Assembly: GCA_013214575.1 (NCBI GenBank)
Contig: JABSSD010000091.1
Location: 1 to 45,280 of the forward strand
DNA: 45,280 nt
DNA from: Paracoccaceae bacterium
Lineage (GTDB): Bacteria > Pseudomonadota > Alphaproteobacteria > Rhodobacterales > Rhodobacteraceae
Direction of reading: 5' to 3'
The position numbers were made by a program, and so were the translations under genes. A model generated the notes under the pieces. That model was not told the DNA's origin, made no database searches, and saw nothing but the letters and a program-made list of their open reading frames with translations. Below, piece by piece: positions 1 through 7,570 of the stretch. Position 1 is the first letter of the stretch; each line of letters starts with the position of its first letter.

Positions 1-91
1 AGAGCGTCTGTCAAATTATCATGGCCTTTGCAGGTGGAGTTTGCGGTATTTTTTCGTAAGCTAATGGGGGCATTTGATCAGGAATGGTATC

Positions 92-181
92 ATGAACATC
101 ATACATTTCATCCAAGCCGGTGGAACCATCGACAAGGATTATCTGACCGATGATGATAATCGCGCTTATAATTTTGTGTGA
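92..181 (+). pseudogene. Asparaginase/glutaminase-like N-terminal stub
   Basis: A 29-codon frame begins at an ATG preceded by an AGGAATGG-like ribosome site and ends at TGA 179-181. It contains the segment GGTIDKDY, which matches the N-terminal threonine-nucleophile loop of the asparaginase/glutaminase (amidohydrolase) fold. A full enzyme of this family has more than 150 residues, so only the first strand and the active-site loop survive. No continuation of the family is recognisable downstream in any frame. The stub sits in an AT-richer stretch full of broken genes and is probably the remnant of a gene cut by rearrangement or insertion. The family call rests on one motif; a chance match is possible. 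Confidence 0.45.
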
Positions 182-380
182 TGTTAGGGTTGTTGTTGTT
201 ATATCGCTGCGCGCCAGCGGGGACTGTCCGTGCGAAAGCGCCCGCCTGACCAGTTTTAGTGGGGCGTAGTTAGGTTTCTATGACGCGCCTGCAAAGCAAC
301 AGGTTTCCACCCCTTGCCGCTAACGTGTTTCGGGTTCAACTGGGGTTGTTGTTACAGCGAATGATGAAACAATTGCACAT

Positions 381-584
381 TTGGTAAAAATATCCCGTCA
401 GTACCGATATCTGTCTATATTCAAGGATTTTTCTGGTAAGGCCAACAGGTCGAATAAGCCGATAAAATGGGCGAGACCTGGGGGACGGGTGCAGATGAGA
501 ATAGCAGACGAGGATGTGCTCCAAAAATACCGTGCGCTGATATTGGCAGCGACCGAAGACGGCGTCTTCATCCAGATAAACTGA
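381..584 (+). pseudogene. Unrecognised ORF, probable gene remnant
   Basis: The frame is open from 324 to the TAA/TGA region at 582-584, but the only usable start is a TTG at 381 with no ribosome site. The encoded piece of about 67 residues is charged and contains the segment KWARPGGRVQMRI followed by an amphipathic stretch. I do not recognise a family. The lack of a proper start, the upstream stop at 321-323 and the position between a gene stub and a broken insertion sequence suggest the C-terminal part of a lost gene. It may also be non-coding. Confidence 0.25.
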
Positions 585-620
585 CCACACAGAAATTGCG
601 CTTCGCCGAGAGCTCACACA

Positions 621-838
621 TCAACTCGCGATAAAGTCCGTCGTTGCCGCGCGGGCTGTGTCGCCCGCCAACCGCTTCTTCCCGGCTTCCATGAAGTCCT
701 TTGACCATTTGTAGTAAACGCCTTGAGCAAACCCGTCGCGGCGGCACAGCTCTGCAGAGCTGTGCCGCCGCGCAGCCCGTCCAGGACGATCCTGATCTTC
801 TCGCTAGGGCTTCTACGTGTTCCAGTTGTCTGTCTCAT
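621..838 (-). pseudogene. IS3-family transposase OrfA remnant, frameshifted and truncated
   Basis: Read on the minus strand from the ATG at 838, the product begins MRQTTGTRRSPSEKIRIVL, the typical start of the small helix-turn-helix OrfA of an IS3-family element. After about 24 codons the frame is lost. The rest of OrfA continues in another frame (ELCRRDGFAQGVYYKWSK, then AGKKRLAGDTARAATTD) and stops at 621-623. The frameshift coincides with a perfect 36-base palindrome at 737-772. OrfA normally continues for about 30 more residues and is followed by OrfB with a DDE domain; both are absent, so only the left part of the element remains. Confidence 0.8.
737..772. repeat. Perfect 36-base palindrome at the OrfA frameshift
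   Basis: The two 18-base arms (737-754 and 755-772, centred on CTGCAG) are exact reverse complements; pairing ends where 736 (T) meets 773 (C). One arm corresponds to the normal OrfA codons for ELCRR. The other arm replaces the codons expected between LRG and ELC and leaves the gene one base out of frame. This is the pattern expected when a pre-existing imperfect palindrome is converted to a perfect one by template switching during replication. Confidence 0.9.
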
Positions 839-1046
839 GTCCCACTTGTCTCCTGAATGTGGCTCTTGTGCGATACAGGAGCCGTATCCCGGCACGGCAT
901 TTACGCCGGGAGACGGCGAGGGTCGGATCGTTTCCCTCTTGGTCGTGATGGACCGTGGAGGACTAAGGTCGCCCGCGTCTTTTCTGATGACCTGAACGGA
1001 TACTTGGGCTTGCGACCCGTATGAAAAGACAAGGTGGAAAAGACAT
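839..1046 (+). other. Non-coding leader of the IS110 remnant (candidate left end)
   Basis: No gene is seen in these roughly 200 bases between the IS3 remnant and the IS110-family transposase. The first part probably holds the outer end of the IS3 element. The rest should include the left end of the IS110 element, where IS110-group elements encode a structured bridge RNA. GGTCGC at 967-972 and GCGACC at 1012-1017 can pair around a 39-base loop, and CCCGGC / GCCGGG pair around 888-912. The element boundary itself cannot be fixed by eye. Confidence 0.3.
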
Positions 1047-2019
1047 ATGGATAATACCATCGGCATCGACATTTCCAAAGACACGCTTGATGTTTATCGT
1101 TTGACGGACGGACAACATATGCAGGTTCCCAATGGCAAAAGAGGATATGCAAAACTGTTCAGATGGATTGGAATGCAACCGACACAGCTGATCATATTCG
1201 AGGTGACGGGTGCGTATCACCGCCAGTTGGAGCAGGTGCTTGGCGTCAAATCTATCCCGTTCGTCAAAGTGAACCCAAAGCAGGCCCGCAGATTTGCCCA
1301 GGCCAGCGGAAAATTGGCGAAAACAGATCGTGTTGACTGCGAGGTGCTGGCAAAGATGGGCGCAGCCCTGCAACTGGTGCCAAAGCCTATCAGCGCAGAA
1401 AACCTATATGATATAAGGGAGTTGTTGGCCGCGCGTCGGGCGCTCATCAAAGACCGTACTGCAGCCAAAGCACGCTATGCCACTGCCTCTATTGCGCTTG
1501 CAAGGCGGCTACTCGAAAAGCGCCTGCGCCACATTGAAAGTGATATCTCAAAGATTGATGCCACAATGCTGGAATTGGCACGCTAGGATCAGTACATGAG
1601 CGAACGACTGGACATTCTGTTCAGTATTCCTGGGATTGGATTGATCACAGCGCTCATGATCCTTGTTGATTTACCGGAAATTGGCTCTCTCAATAACAAG
1701 CAGGTTGCCAGCCTTGCAGGACTTGCCCCCCCTCTCACACATGCAAGCATGTGTTGCCGGTCAATGAATGTCGCAAAGCTACGGGAAATGGCAAGGAAAG
1801 GCGCGGATACAGGGTGGGCGTCCAAACTTGCTGAATTCCATCTTCATGCCAGCGTTGGTCGCGATCCGGTTTAATCCGGATGTGAAAGCCAAGCACGATC
1901 CACTTGTCTCCGCAGGGAAAGAGAAAAAGATCGCCATTACAGCGATCATGCGCAAGCTGCTTGTTCTCGCAAATGCTTTACTGCGGGATCAGCGGAAGTG
2001 GACTGAAAAGGGAACTTGA
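1047..2019 (+). pseudogene. IS110-family transposase (DEDD recombinase), broken by a stop and a frameshift
   Basis: The N-terminal half (1047-1586) has the RuvC-like DEDD features of IS110 transposases: IGIDISKDTLDVY at residues 6-18, FEVTGAYH near residue 52 and KTDRVDCEVLA near residue 95. An in-frame TAG at 1584-1586 interrupts it. The same frame resumes at once and reaches the C-terminal Tnp_20 motif IPGIGLITALMIL and LAGLAP. Near 1737-1783 the frame changes, and the conserved tail GKWQGKARIQGG...FNPDVKAKHDPL...AIMRKLLVLANALLRD is read in another frame to TGA at 2017-2019. The second lesion falls where the catalytic serine motif should be. A full-length protein would have about 320 residues. 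The element cannot make active transposase. The 200 bases after it hold no recognisable gene. Confidence 0.88.
1737..1754. repeat. Short hairpin at the IS110 frameshift
   Basis: ACACATGC (1737-1744) and GCATGTGT (1747-1754) form an 8-base-pair stem with a two-base loop, exactly where the transposase reading frame is lost. The distance between the conserved LAP and GKWQG segments is roughly 40 bases longer than I would expect in this family, so the hairpin lies in apparently inserted sequence. Confidence 0.6.
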
Positions 2020-2226
2020 CCAAGACGGATACTCCTCAGTGGTTACGATGAGCCAGAAACACTCTCTTATCAAATACCGCTATTTGGACACATAGGCGCT
2101 GACGTCAGACAGGTCTTGATGGAACTGAGAGCGAGGCCCCCCCGACATTGGAGCTTGTCAGTGCATGGTGGGGTGGCCCGCTGTTATTTTGGAACAGAAT
2201 CTCGCTGGGCGGGTGCCTCGCGGCGG

Positions 2227-3750
2227 TTACATGACGGCACCTATTTGCCAGGGGACGAACTCGAAATCGCCCAACCCCTGCGACTCGGATTTGCTTTGTT
2301 TTCCTGAAGCGACTTCCAAAATGTAATCGAAAATTTCCCGACCGACGGCTTCCACAGTCCTGTTGTCGCTGACAATGGATCCGGCGTTGATGTCGATGTC
2401 TTCCGGCATCCGGACGAACAGGGCAGAGTTTGAGCCGACTTTGACAGTCGGCGCTGGTTTGGAACCAAAGACCGAGCCGAGCCCGGTCGTGAACACCACT
2501 ATGTTGCAGCCCGAGGCGATTTCGCCGGTAATCGAGGCGGGGTCGTAGCCGGGGCTGTCCATGAAAACAAACCCCTTACGGTCGATCACTTCCCCGTATT
2601 TGTAAAAACCGTTGAACGGTGTGGTGCCGCCTTTGGCCACCGCGCCCAGCGATTTTTCCAGAATTGTGGTCAACCCACCGCGCTTGTTGCCCGGGCTTGG
2701 GTTGTTGTCCATCGAGCCGTCGTTGATCTTGGTGTAGTGTTCCCACCAGCTAATCCGGTCGAGCAGATCCTGCGCAGTTTTTTCGTCAGAGGCACGGCAG
2801 GTCAGCAGATGCTGTGCACCGTAAATCTCGGGGGTCTCGGCCAGCACTGCGGTGCCACCTTGGCGCACCAACAGATCCGATGCGTATCCTAGCGCTGGGT
2901 TGGCAGTCACCCCCGACCAGCCATCCGAGCCACCGCATTGCAGCGCCAGCGTCAGCTCTGAGGCTGGTGCCGGGGTGCGTTGGTCGGCGTTAACGACTGG
3001 CAGCATTTCGCGCACCTGGGCAATCCCGGCCTCGACGGTTTGTCGGAGCCCGCCCATGGTCTGAATGTTCATGCTGCGCACTCTGGGCCCCTGTTTCAGC
3101 CCATAAGCCTCAAGCAGGAAATCGATCTGGTTGACCTCACAACCGAGGCCGACAAACAGAACACCGCCCACATTCGGGTTGCGCGCATAGCCCCAGAGCA
3201 CCCGCTGCAGATTGCCAAAGCCCTCACTGTTGGTGGCCATCCCGCAGCCCGTGCCATGAGAGAAGGCCGCAACACCGTCGACATTTTCAAATTTTGCCAG
3301 CTCTGCGTCCGAGATGCCTTGCGCGATCATATGGGCGGCGGTGGCGGAACAATTGACCGAGGTCAGCACAGCGATGAAGTTGCGGGTGCCAACCTTGCCG
3401 TTTGCGCGGTGATAGCCCTGGAAGGTGGCGCGCTGATCTTCGGGCATATAATCGACGGGATTGGCATCAACCCCGATGCGATAGTCCAGATCGACCGCAC
3501 TGAATTCCAGATTGTGGCTGTGTACATGTGATCCGGGTGCAATATCAGCGCTGGCAAAGCCGATGACTTGCCCGTATTTGCGCACCGCGTCACCTTTGGA
3601 GATGGCGCAAGTCGCCAATTTGTGCCCCGAGGGCACCGGGTTTTGGACGGCAATCCCGTCCAGATCCATTCCGGGCGCTAGCGCCTGGGTAGCAATAACC
3701 ACATTATCGGCCTGGTTGAGGCGGACGAAAGAGGGTGAGCTGATCTGCAT
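2227..3750 (-). CDS. UxaA-family sugar-acid dehydratase (altronate/galactarate dehydratase type)
   Basis: The 507-residue product has the architecture of the UxaA/GarD family of iron-dependent hydro-lyases. A SAF-type domain occupies about residues 10-85, followed by the catalytic region with GTRNFIAVLTSVNCSA, FSHGTGCGM, LALQCGGSDGWSG, NPSPGNKRGG and a C-terminal GCNIVVFTTGLGS. These enzymes remove water from a 2,3-dihydroxy acid to give a 2-keto-3-deoxy acid. The length is normal for the family. I chose ATG 3750 because AAGGAAGATC lies directly before it; the longer frame upstream overlaps the thiolase gene. It is the last gene of the nine-gene operon, 17 bases after the thiolase. The substrate cannot be read from the sequence; the lactonase in the operon suggests an aldonate such as L-fuconate. 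Confidence 0.85.
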   Translation of the reverse strand: MQISSPSFVRLNQADNVVIATQALAPGMDLDGIAVQNPVPSGHKLATCAISKGDAVRKYGQVIGFASADIAPGSHVHSHNLEFSAVDLDYRIGVDANPVDYMPEDQRATFQGYHRANGKVGTRNFIAVLTSVNCSATAAHMIAQGISDAELAKFENVDGVAAFSHGTGCGMATNSEGFGNLQRVLWGYARNPNVGGVLFVGLGCEVNQIDFLLEAYGLKQGPRVRSMNIQTMGGLRQTVEAGIAQVREMLPVVNADQRTPAPASELTLALQCGGSDGWSGVTANPALGYASDLLVRQGGTAVLAETPEIYGAQHLLTCRASDEKTAQDLLDRISWWEHYTKINDGSMDNNPSPGNKRGGLTTILEKSLGAVAKGGTTPFNGFYKYGEVIDRKGFVFMDSPGYDPASITGEIASGCNIVVFTTGLGSVFGSKPAPTVKVGSNSALFVRMPEDIDINAGSIVSDNRTVEAVGREIFDYILEVASGKQSKSESQGLGDFEFVPWQIGAVM

Positions 3751-3767
3751 GATCTTCCTTTCAGGTT

Positions 3768-4952
3768 TTAGCTGGCGTTTTCGACGATCATGGCGATGCC
3801 CTGACCGCCACCAATACACATGGTGGCCAGCCCGTACCGGCCATTTTGGCGTTTCAGTTCGTGAACAAGTTTGGTCAAAATAATGGCGCCCGAGGCCCCG
3901 ATCGGATGGCCAAGGGCGATGGCACCACCATTGGGGTTGACCCGGTCCGGGTCGAACCCCAGGTCTTTGCTGACAGCGCAGGCTTGGGCGGCGAAAGCCT
4001 CGTTGGATTCGATCACATCAATCTGATCAAGGCTCAGCCCGGCGCGGGCGATGGCCTGTTTCACTGCCGGCACCGGCCCCAGCCCCATCACCCGGGGTGC
4101 CACCCCACCCAGACCGTAAGACACGATACGCGCCAAGGGCGCGGCGCTGCTGTTACAGATTTTTTCGCCACTGGCCAGAACCAGCGCGGCGGCGCCGTCA
4201 TTGATCCCCGAGGCATTTCCGGCGGTAACGCTGCCGTCTTTCTGAAACACAGGGCGCAGGTTCTCGAAATCCTCGATCTGGGCGTTCATGCGCAAATGCT
4301 CATCAGTATCGAATGTGATTGTTTTTCGACCCTGGCGGATCTCAAGGGGCAGGATTTGTTCCGCGAAATATCCGTTGGTGATCGCTGACGCGGCGCGACG
4401 GTGGGAAGCCAGGGCGGCGGCGTCCTGCTCGGACCGTGAGATGCCGCATTCCTGGGCAATGTTTTCGGCGGTGACGCCCATATGACCGTTGCCAAACGGA
4501 TCGGTCAGAGCCCCTGCTATCATGTCCGTAGCCCGTACGTCACCCATTTTTTGCCCAAACCGGGCGGATGACAGCAAGTGCCCTGCGCGACTCATATTTT
4601 CGGCGCCGCCCGCGACAGACAGGCCCACATGGCCTAGTGCGATACCGTCGGAAGCAGTCACCACGGCCTGAAGACCGCTGCCGCACAGGCGGTTCAGGGT
4701 CAGTGCCGGGGCGGTTTCAGGGATACCTGCAGCAATAGCGGCCACGCGGGATAGATACATATCCTGGGGCTCGGTGTGGATCACGTTTCCAAAGACCGAA
4801 TTTTCAACCTCTCTGGCAGAGAACCCTGACCGTTCAATGGCTTCGGCGGTCACTTTGGCCGCCAGCTCGGTCGGCGCAATACCAGCCAGCGCTCCCCCGA
4901 ATGTACCGATTGCGGTGCGTACTGCGGATAGGATGAAAATGTCTGTCGTCAT
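3768..4952 (-). CDS. Acetyl-CoA acetyltransferase family thiolase
   Basis: The 394-residue protein has all thiolase landmarks. The acyl-accepting cysteine lies in LNRLCGSGLQ (about residue 89), the histidine in GGAIALGHPIGASGA (about 350) and the second cysteine in MCIGGGQG (about 380). It cleaves a 3-ketoacyl-CoA with CoA to acetyl-CoA plus a shortened acyl-CoA, or runs in reverse. The start overlaps the stop of the preceding small gene by four bases (ATGA), implying translational coupling. Its place after the kinase/acyl-CoA-dehydrogenase trio suggests it performs the final carbon-carbon cleavage of the operon's pathway. The chain length of the substrate is unknown. Confidence 0.93.
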   Translation of the reverse strand: MTTDIFILSAVRTAIGTFGGALAGIAPTELAAKVTAEAIERSGFSAREVENSVFGNVIHTEPQDMYLSRVAAIAAGIPETAPALTLNRLCGSGLQAVVTASDGIALGHVGLSVAGGAENMSRAGHLLSSARFGQKMGDVRATDMIAGALTDPFGNGHMGVTAENIAQECGISRSEQDAAALASHRRAASAITNGYFAEQILPLEIRQGRKTITFDTDEHLRMNAQIEDFENLRPVFQKDGSVTAGNASGINDGAAALVLASGEKICNSSAAPLARIVSYGLGGVAPRVMGLGPVPAVKQAIARAGLSLDQIDVIESNEAFAAQACAVSKDLGFDPDRVNPNGGAIALGHPIGASGAIILTKLVHELKRQNGRYGLATMCIGGGQGIAMIVENAS

Positions 4953-5341
4953 GTTGGGATGGCTCCATTTGGCAGGGTATCAGCATGCTTTTCCAAAAAT
5001 TTGGGGTTGCTTTCGGCCAGCCTGGACAGGGTTATCGAGGTTAAGACGTCAAGCATCTGGCAGTGATTGTCTGATCCCGGATCAAAGATTCCTTCTCGAA
5101 TCTTCTGGCACAAAGTCGCGTGCACATCGTCAGGCGTATCGGTGAGCAGAGCGGTAATTTGGCGGACTTCGATTGCTGACATTTCGCTGGAACCGTGAAA
5201 CTGGCGCTGCGCAATGGCCATTGCGTTGGCAATCATCAGCGCCTTGTATTTTAGGTCTTCGGGCAGGATCGGTTGCACTTCACGCAAGAATTCGGCGCGG
5301 GCGATATGCAGCAAGTCGGCTCCGTCAGGCTGATCGCGCAT
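4949..5341 (-). CDS. Small kinase-partner protein (LvaB/DUF6285-like)
   Basis: The 130-residue protein begins MRDQPDGADLLHIARAEF and contains the segment YKALMIANAMAIAQRQF. It looks like the small all-helical proteins (DUF6285 type, as I recall the name) encoded beside APH-like kinases and acyl-CoA dehydrogenases. In the levulinate pathway of Pseudomonas putida the equivalent protein, LvaB, is needed with the kinase LvaA to phosphorylate 4-hydroxyacyl-CoA. Here it overlaps the kinase gene by 17 bases and the thiolase gene by four, so it is almost certainly cotranslated with both. ATG 5341 is preceded by AAGAGGTG. It has no signal peptide and should be cytosolic. The domain name is from memory; the gene-order argument is stronger. 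Confidence 0.7.
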   Translation of the reverse strand: MRDQPDGADLLHIARAEFLREVQPILPEDLKYKALMIANAMAIAQRQFHGSSEMSAIEVRQITALLTDTPDDVHATLCQKIREGIFDPGSDNHCQMLDVLTSITLSRLAESNPKFLEKHADTLPNGAIPT

Positions 5342-6350
5342 GGGGCACCTCTTGGGTCAGAGTCAGAATGTCATGCTCCAGTTCGGGCACAATCTGGCGG
5401 GTTAGGGCCAGTTCCAGAGATGGTTCGGTGCCACTCAGGTGGCGTTCACCCTGCGCCAGCGCGATCACCGCCCATCGCAGGGTGGCCATCACCTGCCAAT
5501 ACCGAAGGTTGGCCAGATCGGGCGATTGGCCACTGACGTCGACATATCCTGTCATGAAATCGCCCAGTGCGCCGATGCCCCCGGCCACGCGCGCATCCGA
5601 GCCAAACCGCCAGCAGCGGGCGGTGAACCAGCCGATGTCCTGCATCGGATCGCCCCAGGCGGCAAATTCCCAGTCCAGAATTCCGGTCAGGATCTCGCCA
5701 TCGACCATATAGTTGCCGGTGCGGTAATCATTGTGGCACAGTACAATTGTCTCGGTCCCAGGAGCGTTAATCTCAAGCCATCTGATACCCCATTCTACCA
5801 CTGGCTGTGGCGCCCTAATCGCGTCCAGCGCTGCACGTAGCGCCCGCACCTCATCCAGCGCTGGGGCAGCGCCCGGCTCGAGCAGGAACCCCAATGCCAC
5901 AACCGGTGGACGGACAGAATGGATGCGGGCCAACTCAGCACCCAGATCCCTTGCCAGAGATGGTGAACCCTGCGGCAACGCCCGCACCAGCCGGTGTCCG
6001 GCAGCGGTGCCCACCAGCCGCCGCATCACAAACAGCGGCCGTTCCATGGCCGTACCGCTGTCAAGAAACCACAGGGGCTCGGGCACTTTGATCCCAGCCT
6101 CCCAGGCGATCTGGAACAGACTAAATTCCTGCGCCCTGGACAGGCTGACATCCAGAACTGAAGCGGAATTAGTGCGTAACACGGTGTTCAGTCGGCCTGC
6201 ATGGCTGCCCCCGGTAAAATCGAGATCAAATAACCAGTTCTGCTGGATGGCGCCGCCTGTCAGCAGTCGGCACTCCAGCACCCGCGCCGATTGCGCGCCG
6301 GTCCGCGCCGCAAGGGCATCGGCGATCTTTTGCTGTGTTGCGATGTCCAT
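5325..6350 (-). CDS. Aminoglycoside-phosphotransferase-like kinase (LvaA/ACAD10-type)
   Basis: The 341-residue protein has the protein-kinase-like APH fold. The catalytic loop HNDYRTGN lies near residues 205-212 and the metal-binding ILDWEFAAWGDP near 222-233. In this subfamily (LvaA, and the kinase domain of animal ACAD10/11) the substrate is a hydroxyacyl-CoA rather than an antibiotic: the 4-hydroxyl group is phosphorylated so that it can leave later. The gene starts two bases after the stop of the acyl-CoA dehydrogenase and overlaps its small partner. That constant trio, not the motif alone, is the reason for not calling it a resistance gene. Phosphorylation of a hydroxyacyl-CoA is inferred. 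Confidence 0.85.
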   Translation of the reverse strand: MDIATQQKIADALAARTGAQSARVLECRLLTGGAIQQNWLFDLDFTGGSHAGRLNTVLRTNSASVLDVSLSRAQEFSLFQIAWEAGIKVPEPLWFLDSGTAMERPLFVMRRLVGTAAGHRLVRALPQGSPSLARDLGAELARIHSVRPPVVALGFLLEPGAAPALDEVRALRAALDAIRAPQPVVEWGIRWLEINAPGTETIVLCHNDYRTGNYMVDGEILTGILDWEFAAWGDPMQDIGWFTARCWRFGSDARVAGGIGALGDFMTGYVDVSGQSPDLANLRYWQVMATLRWAVIALAQGERHLSGTEPSLELALTRQIVPELEHDILTLTQEVPHARSA

Positions 6351-6352
6351 GT

Positions 6353-7561
6353 TCAGGGCCCCCAGGACCAGAAATCGCTGCCTTCACGGTCATAGAACCC
6401 TGACAGGACCATTTTGTGCACTTCGCTAGCCCCATCGACCAGCCGCGCCTGCCGGGCATAGCGATAGATCCATTCCAGAACTGTGTCCTTGGAATAGCCG
6501 CGCGCACCGTTCAGTTGGATCGCTGTATCCACCGCGTTATGCAGCGTATCTGCCACCGCAATTTTGGCCATCGAAACCTCTTTGCGGGCGAAATCGCCCT
6601 GATCGAGCTTCCAGGCGGCGTTCATTACCAAGAGTCGGCCGACCTGGATGTCCATGGCAATCTTTCCCATGGCGTGCTGAATGCTCTCGCGCTCGCCCAG
6701 TAAACTGCCAAACGCCTCGCGGGTCCGGATATACTCTCGCGCTATCTCCATCGAGCGTTTTGACAGGCCCAGCCAGCGCATGCAGTGCGTCAGCCTCGCG
6801 GTACCCAAGCGGATCTGAGTGGCCTTCAGCCCATCGCCAATCTCCATCAGGCGGTTGGAATCGTCGATCTCAAGCCCGTCATATTCGATCTCGCAATGCC
6901 CGCCATGTTCCTCGGGGCCCATGATCGGAATGCGCCGTTCGATGCGCCAGCCGGGTTGATCCGCGTGGTAAAGAAAGGCCGAAAGCCCTTTGCGCGGGTC
7001 GTCCGACGTGCGTGCGATCAATATGAAATGCTTCGCGCCTTCAGCCCCGGTGATGAACCATTTGCGGCCTCTGATGATCCACTTGTCGCCTTTGCGGGTG
7101 GCTTTTGTCATCATCATACCAGACGGGTCCGAACCTGAACCTGGATGCGGTTCGGTCATGACAAAAGCCGACCGAACCTTGCCGTCGATGATCGGTTGCA
7201 GCCAGCGGTCTTTCTGTTCCTCGGTGGCAACCTTGTTCAAAAGGATCATGTTGCCGTCATCCGGGGCCGCCGAATTGAAACAGGCTGGGCCAAAGATTGA
7301 GCGGTTCATTTCCTCATAAAGAGCTGCCATACCCACGACGCTAATCTCCTGGCCACCGCGTGACCTGGGCATCTGGAAGGCCCACAATCCCTGGGCACGG
7401 GCCTGCGTGCGAATCTCGGCCAACAGACCCTCGCGGATGTTTTCATGCGGGTCAAACGACGCGGGATCGCTTTCCAGCGGCAGAACGTGGTGATCGACAA
7501 AAGTGCGGACTCGGGTGCGGTAGTTTTCTATTTGTGGAGAGAGTGTGAAATCCATGCTCAT
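6353..7561 (-). CDS. Acyl-CoA dehydrogenase family protein (ACAD10/11, LvaC-like)
   Basis: The 402-residue flavoprotein has the acyl-CoA dehydrogenase layout: a helical N-terminal domain, a middle barrel with SAFVMTEPHPGSGSDPSG (about 130-148) and a C-terminal helical domain with QLNGARGYSKDTVLEW. The catalytic region reads VDGASEVHKM instead of the usual YEGTxEI of fatty-acid enzymes. That is typical of ACAD10/11-type members. In the levulinate pathway the homologue LvaC acts on the 4-phosphohydroxyacyl-CoA and moves the functional group to position 3. The gene lies two bases upstream of the kinase, fitting this role. ATG 7561 was chosen; an internal ATG two codons later is also possible. 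Ordinary CoA-ester dehydrogenation is the alternative. Confidence 0.85.
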   Translation of the reverse strand: MSMDFTLSPQIENYRTRVRTFVDHHVLPLESDPASFDPHENIREGLLAEIRTQARAQGLWAFQMPRSRGGQEISVVGMAALYEEMNRSIFGPACFNSAAPDDGNMILLNKVATEEQKDRWLQPIIDGKVRSAFVMTEPHPGSGSDPSGMMMTKATRKGDKWIIRGRKWFITGAEGAKHFILIARTSDDPRKGLSAFLYHADQPGWRIERRIPIMGPEEHGGHCEIEYDGLEIDDSNRLMEIGDGLKATQIRLGTARLTHCMRWLGLSKRSMEIAREYIRTREAFGSLLGERESIQHAMGKIAMDIQVGRLLVMNAAWKLDQGDFARKEVSMAKIAVADTLHNAVDTAIQLNGARGYSKDTVLEWIYRYARQARLVDGASEVHKMVLSGFYDREGSDFWSWGP

Positions 7562-7570
7562 TTTCCTGTG

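Noticed and set aside
2116-2307. Open frame of 63 codons on the plus strand after the IS110 remnant
   Set aside because: No ribosome site and no recognisable protein pattern; its second half overlaps the UxaA-family gene in antisense, so it is probably a chance frame.
2980-3531. Long plus-strand frame of 183 codons
   Set aside because: Entirely antisense to the UxaA-family gene, whose motifs are clear; long shadow frames are common in GC-rich DNA.
5325-6350. Aminoglycoside resistance gene
   Set aside because: The APH-like fold is shared with hydroxyacyl-CoA kinases, and the fixed pairing with an acyl-CoA dehydrogenase and LvaB-like protein argues against resistance.
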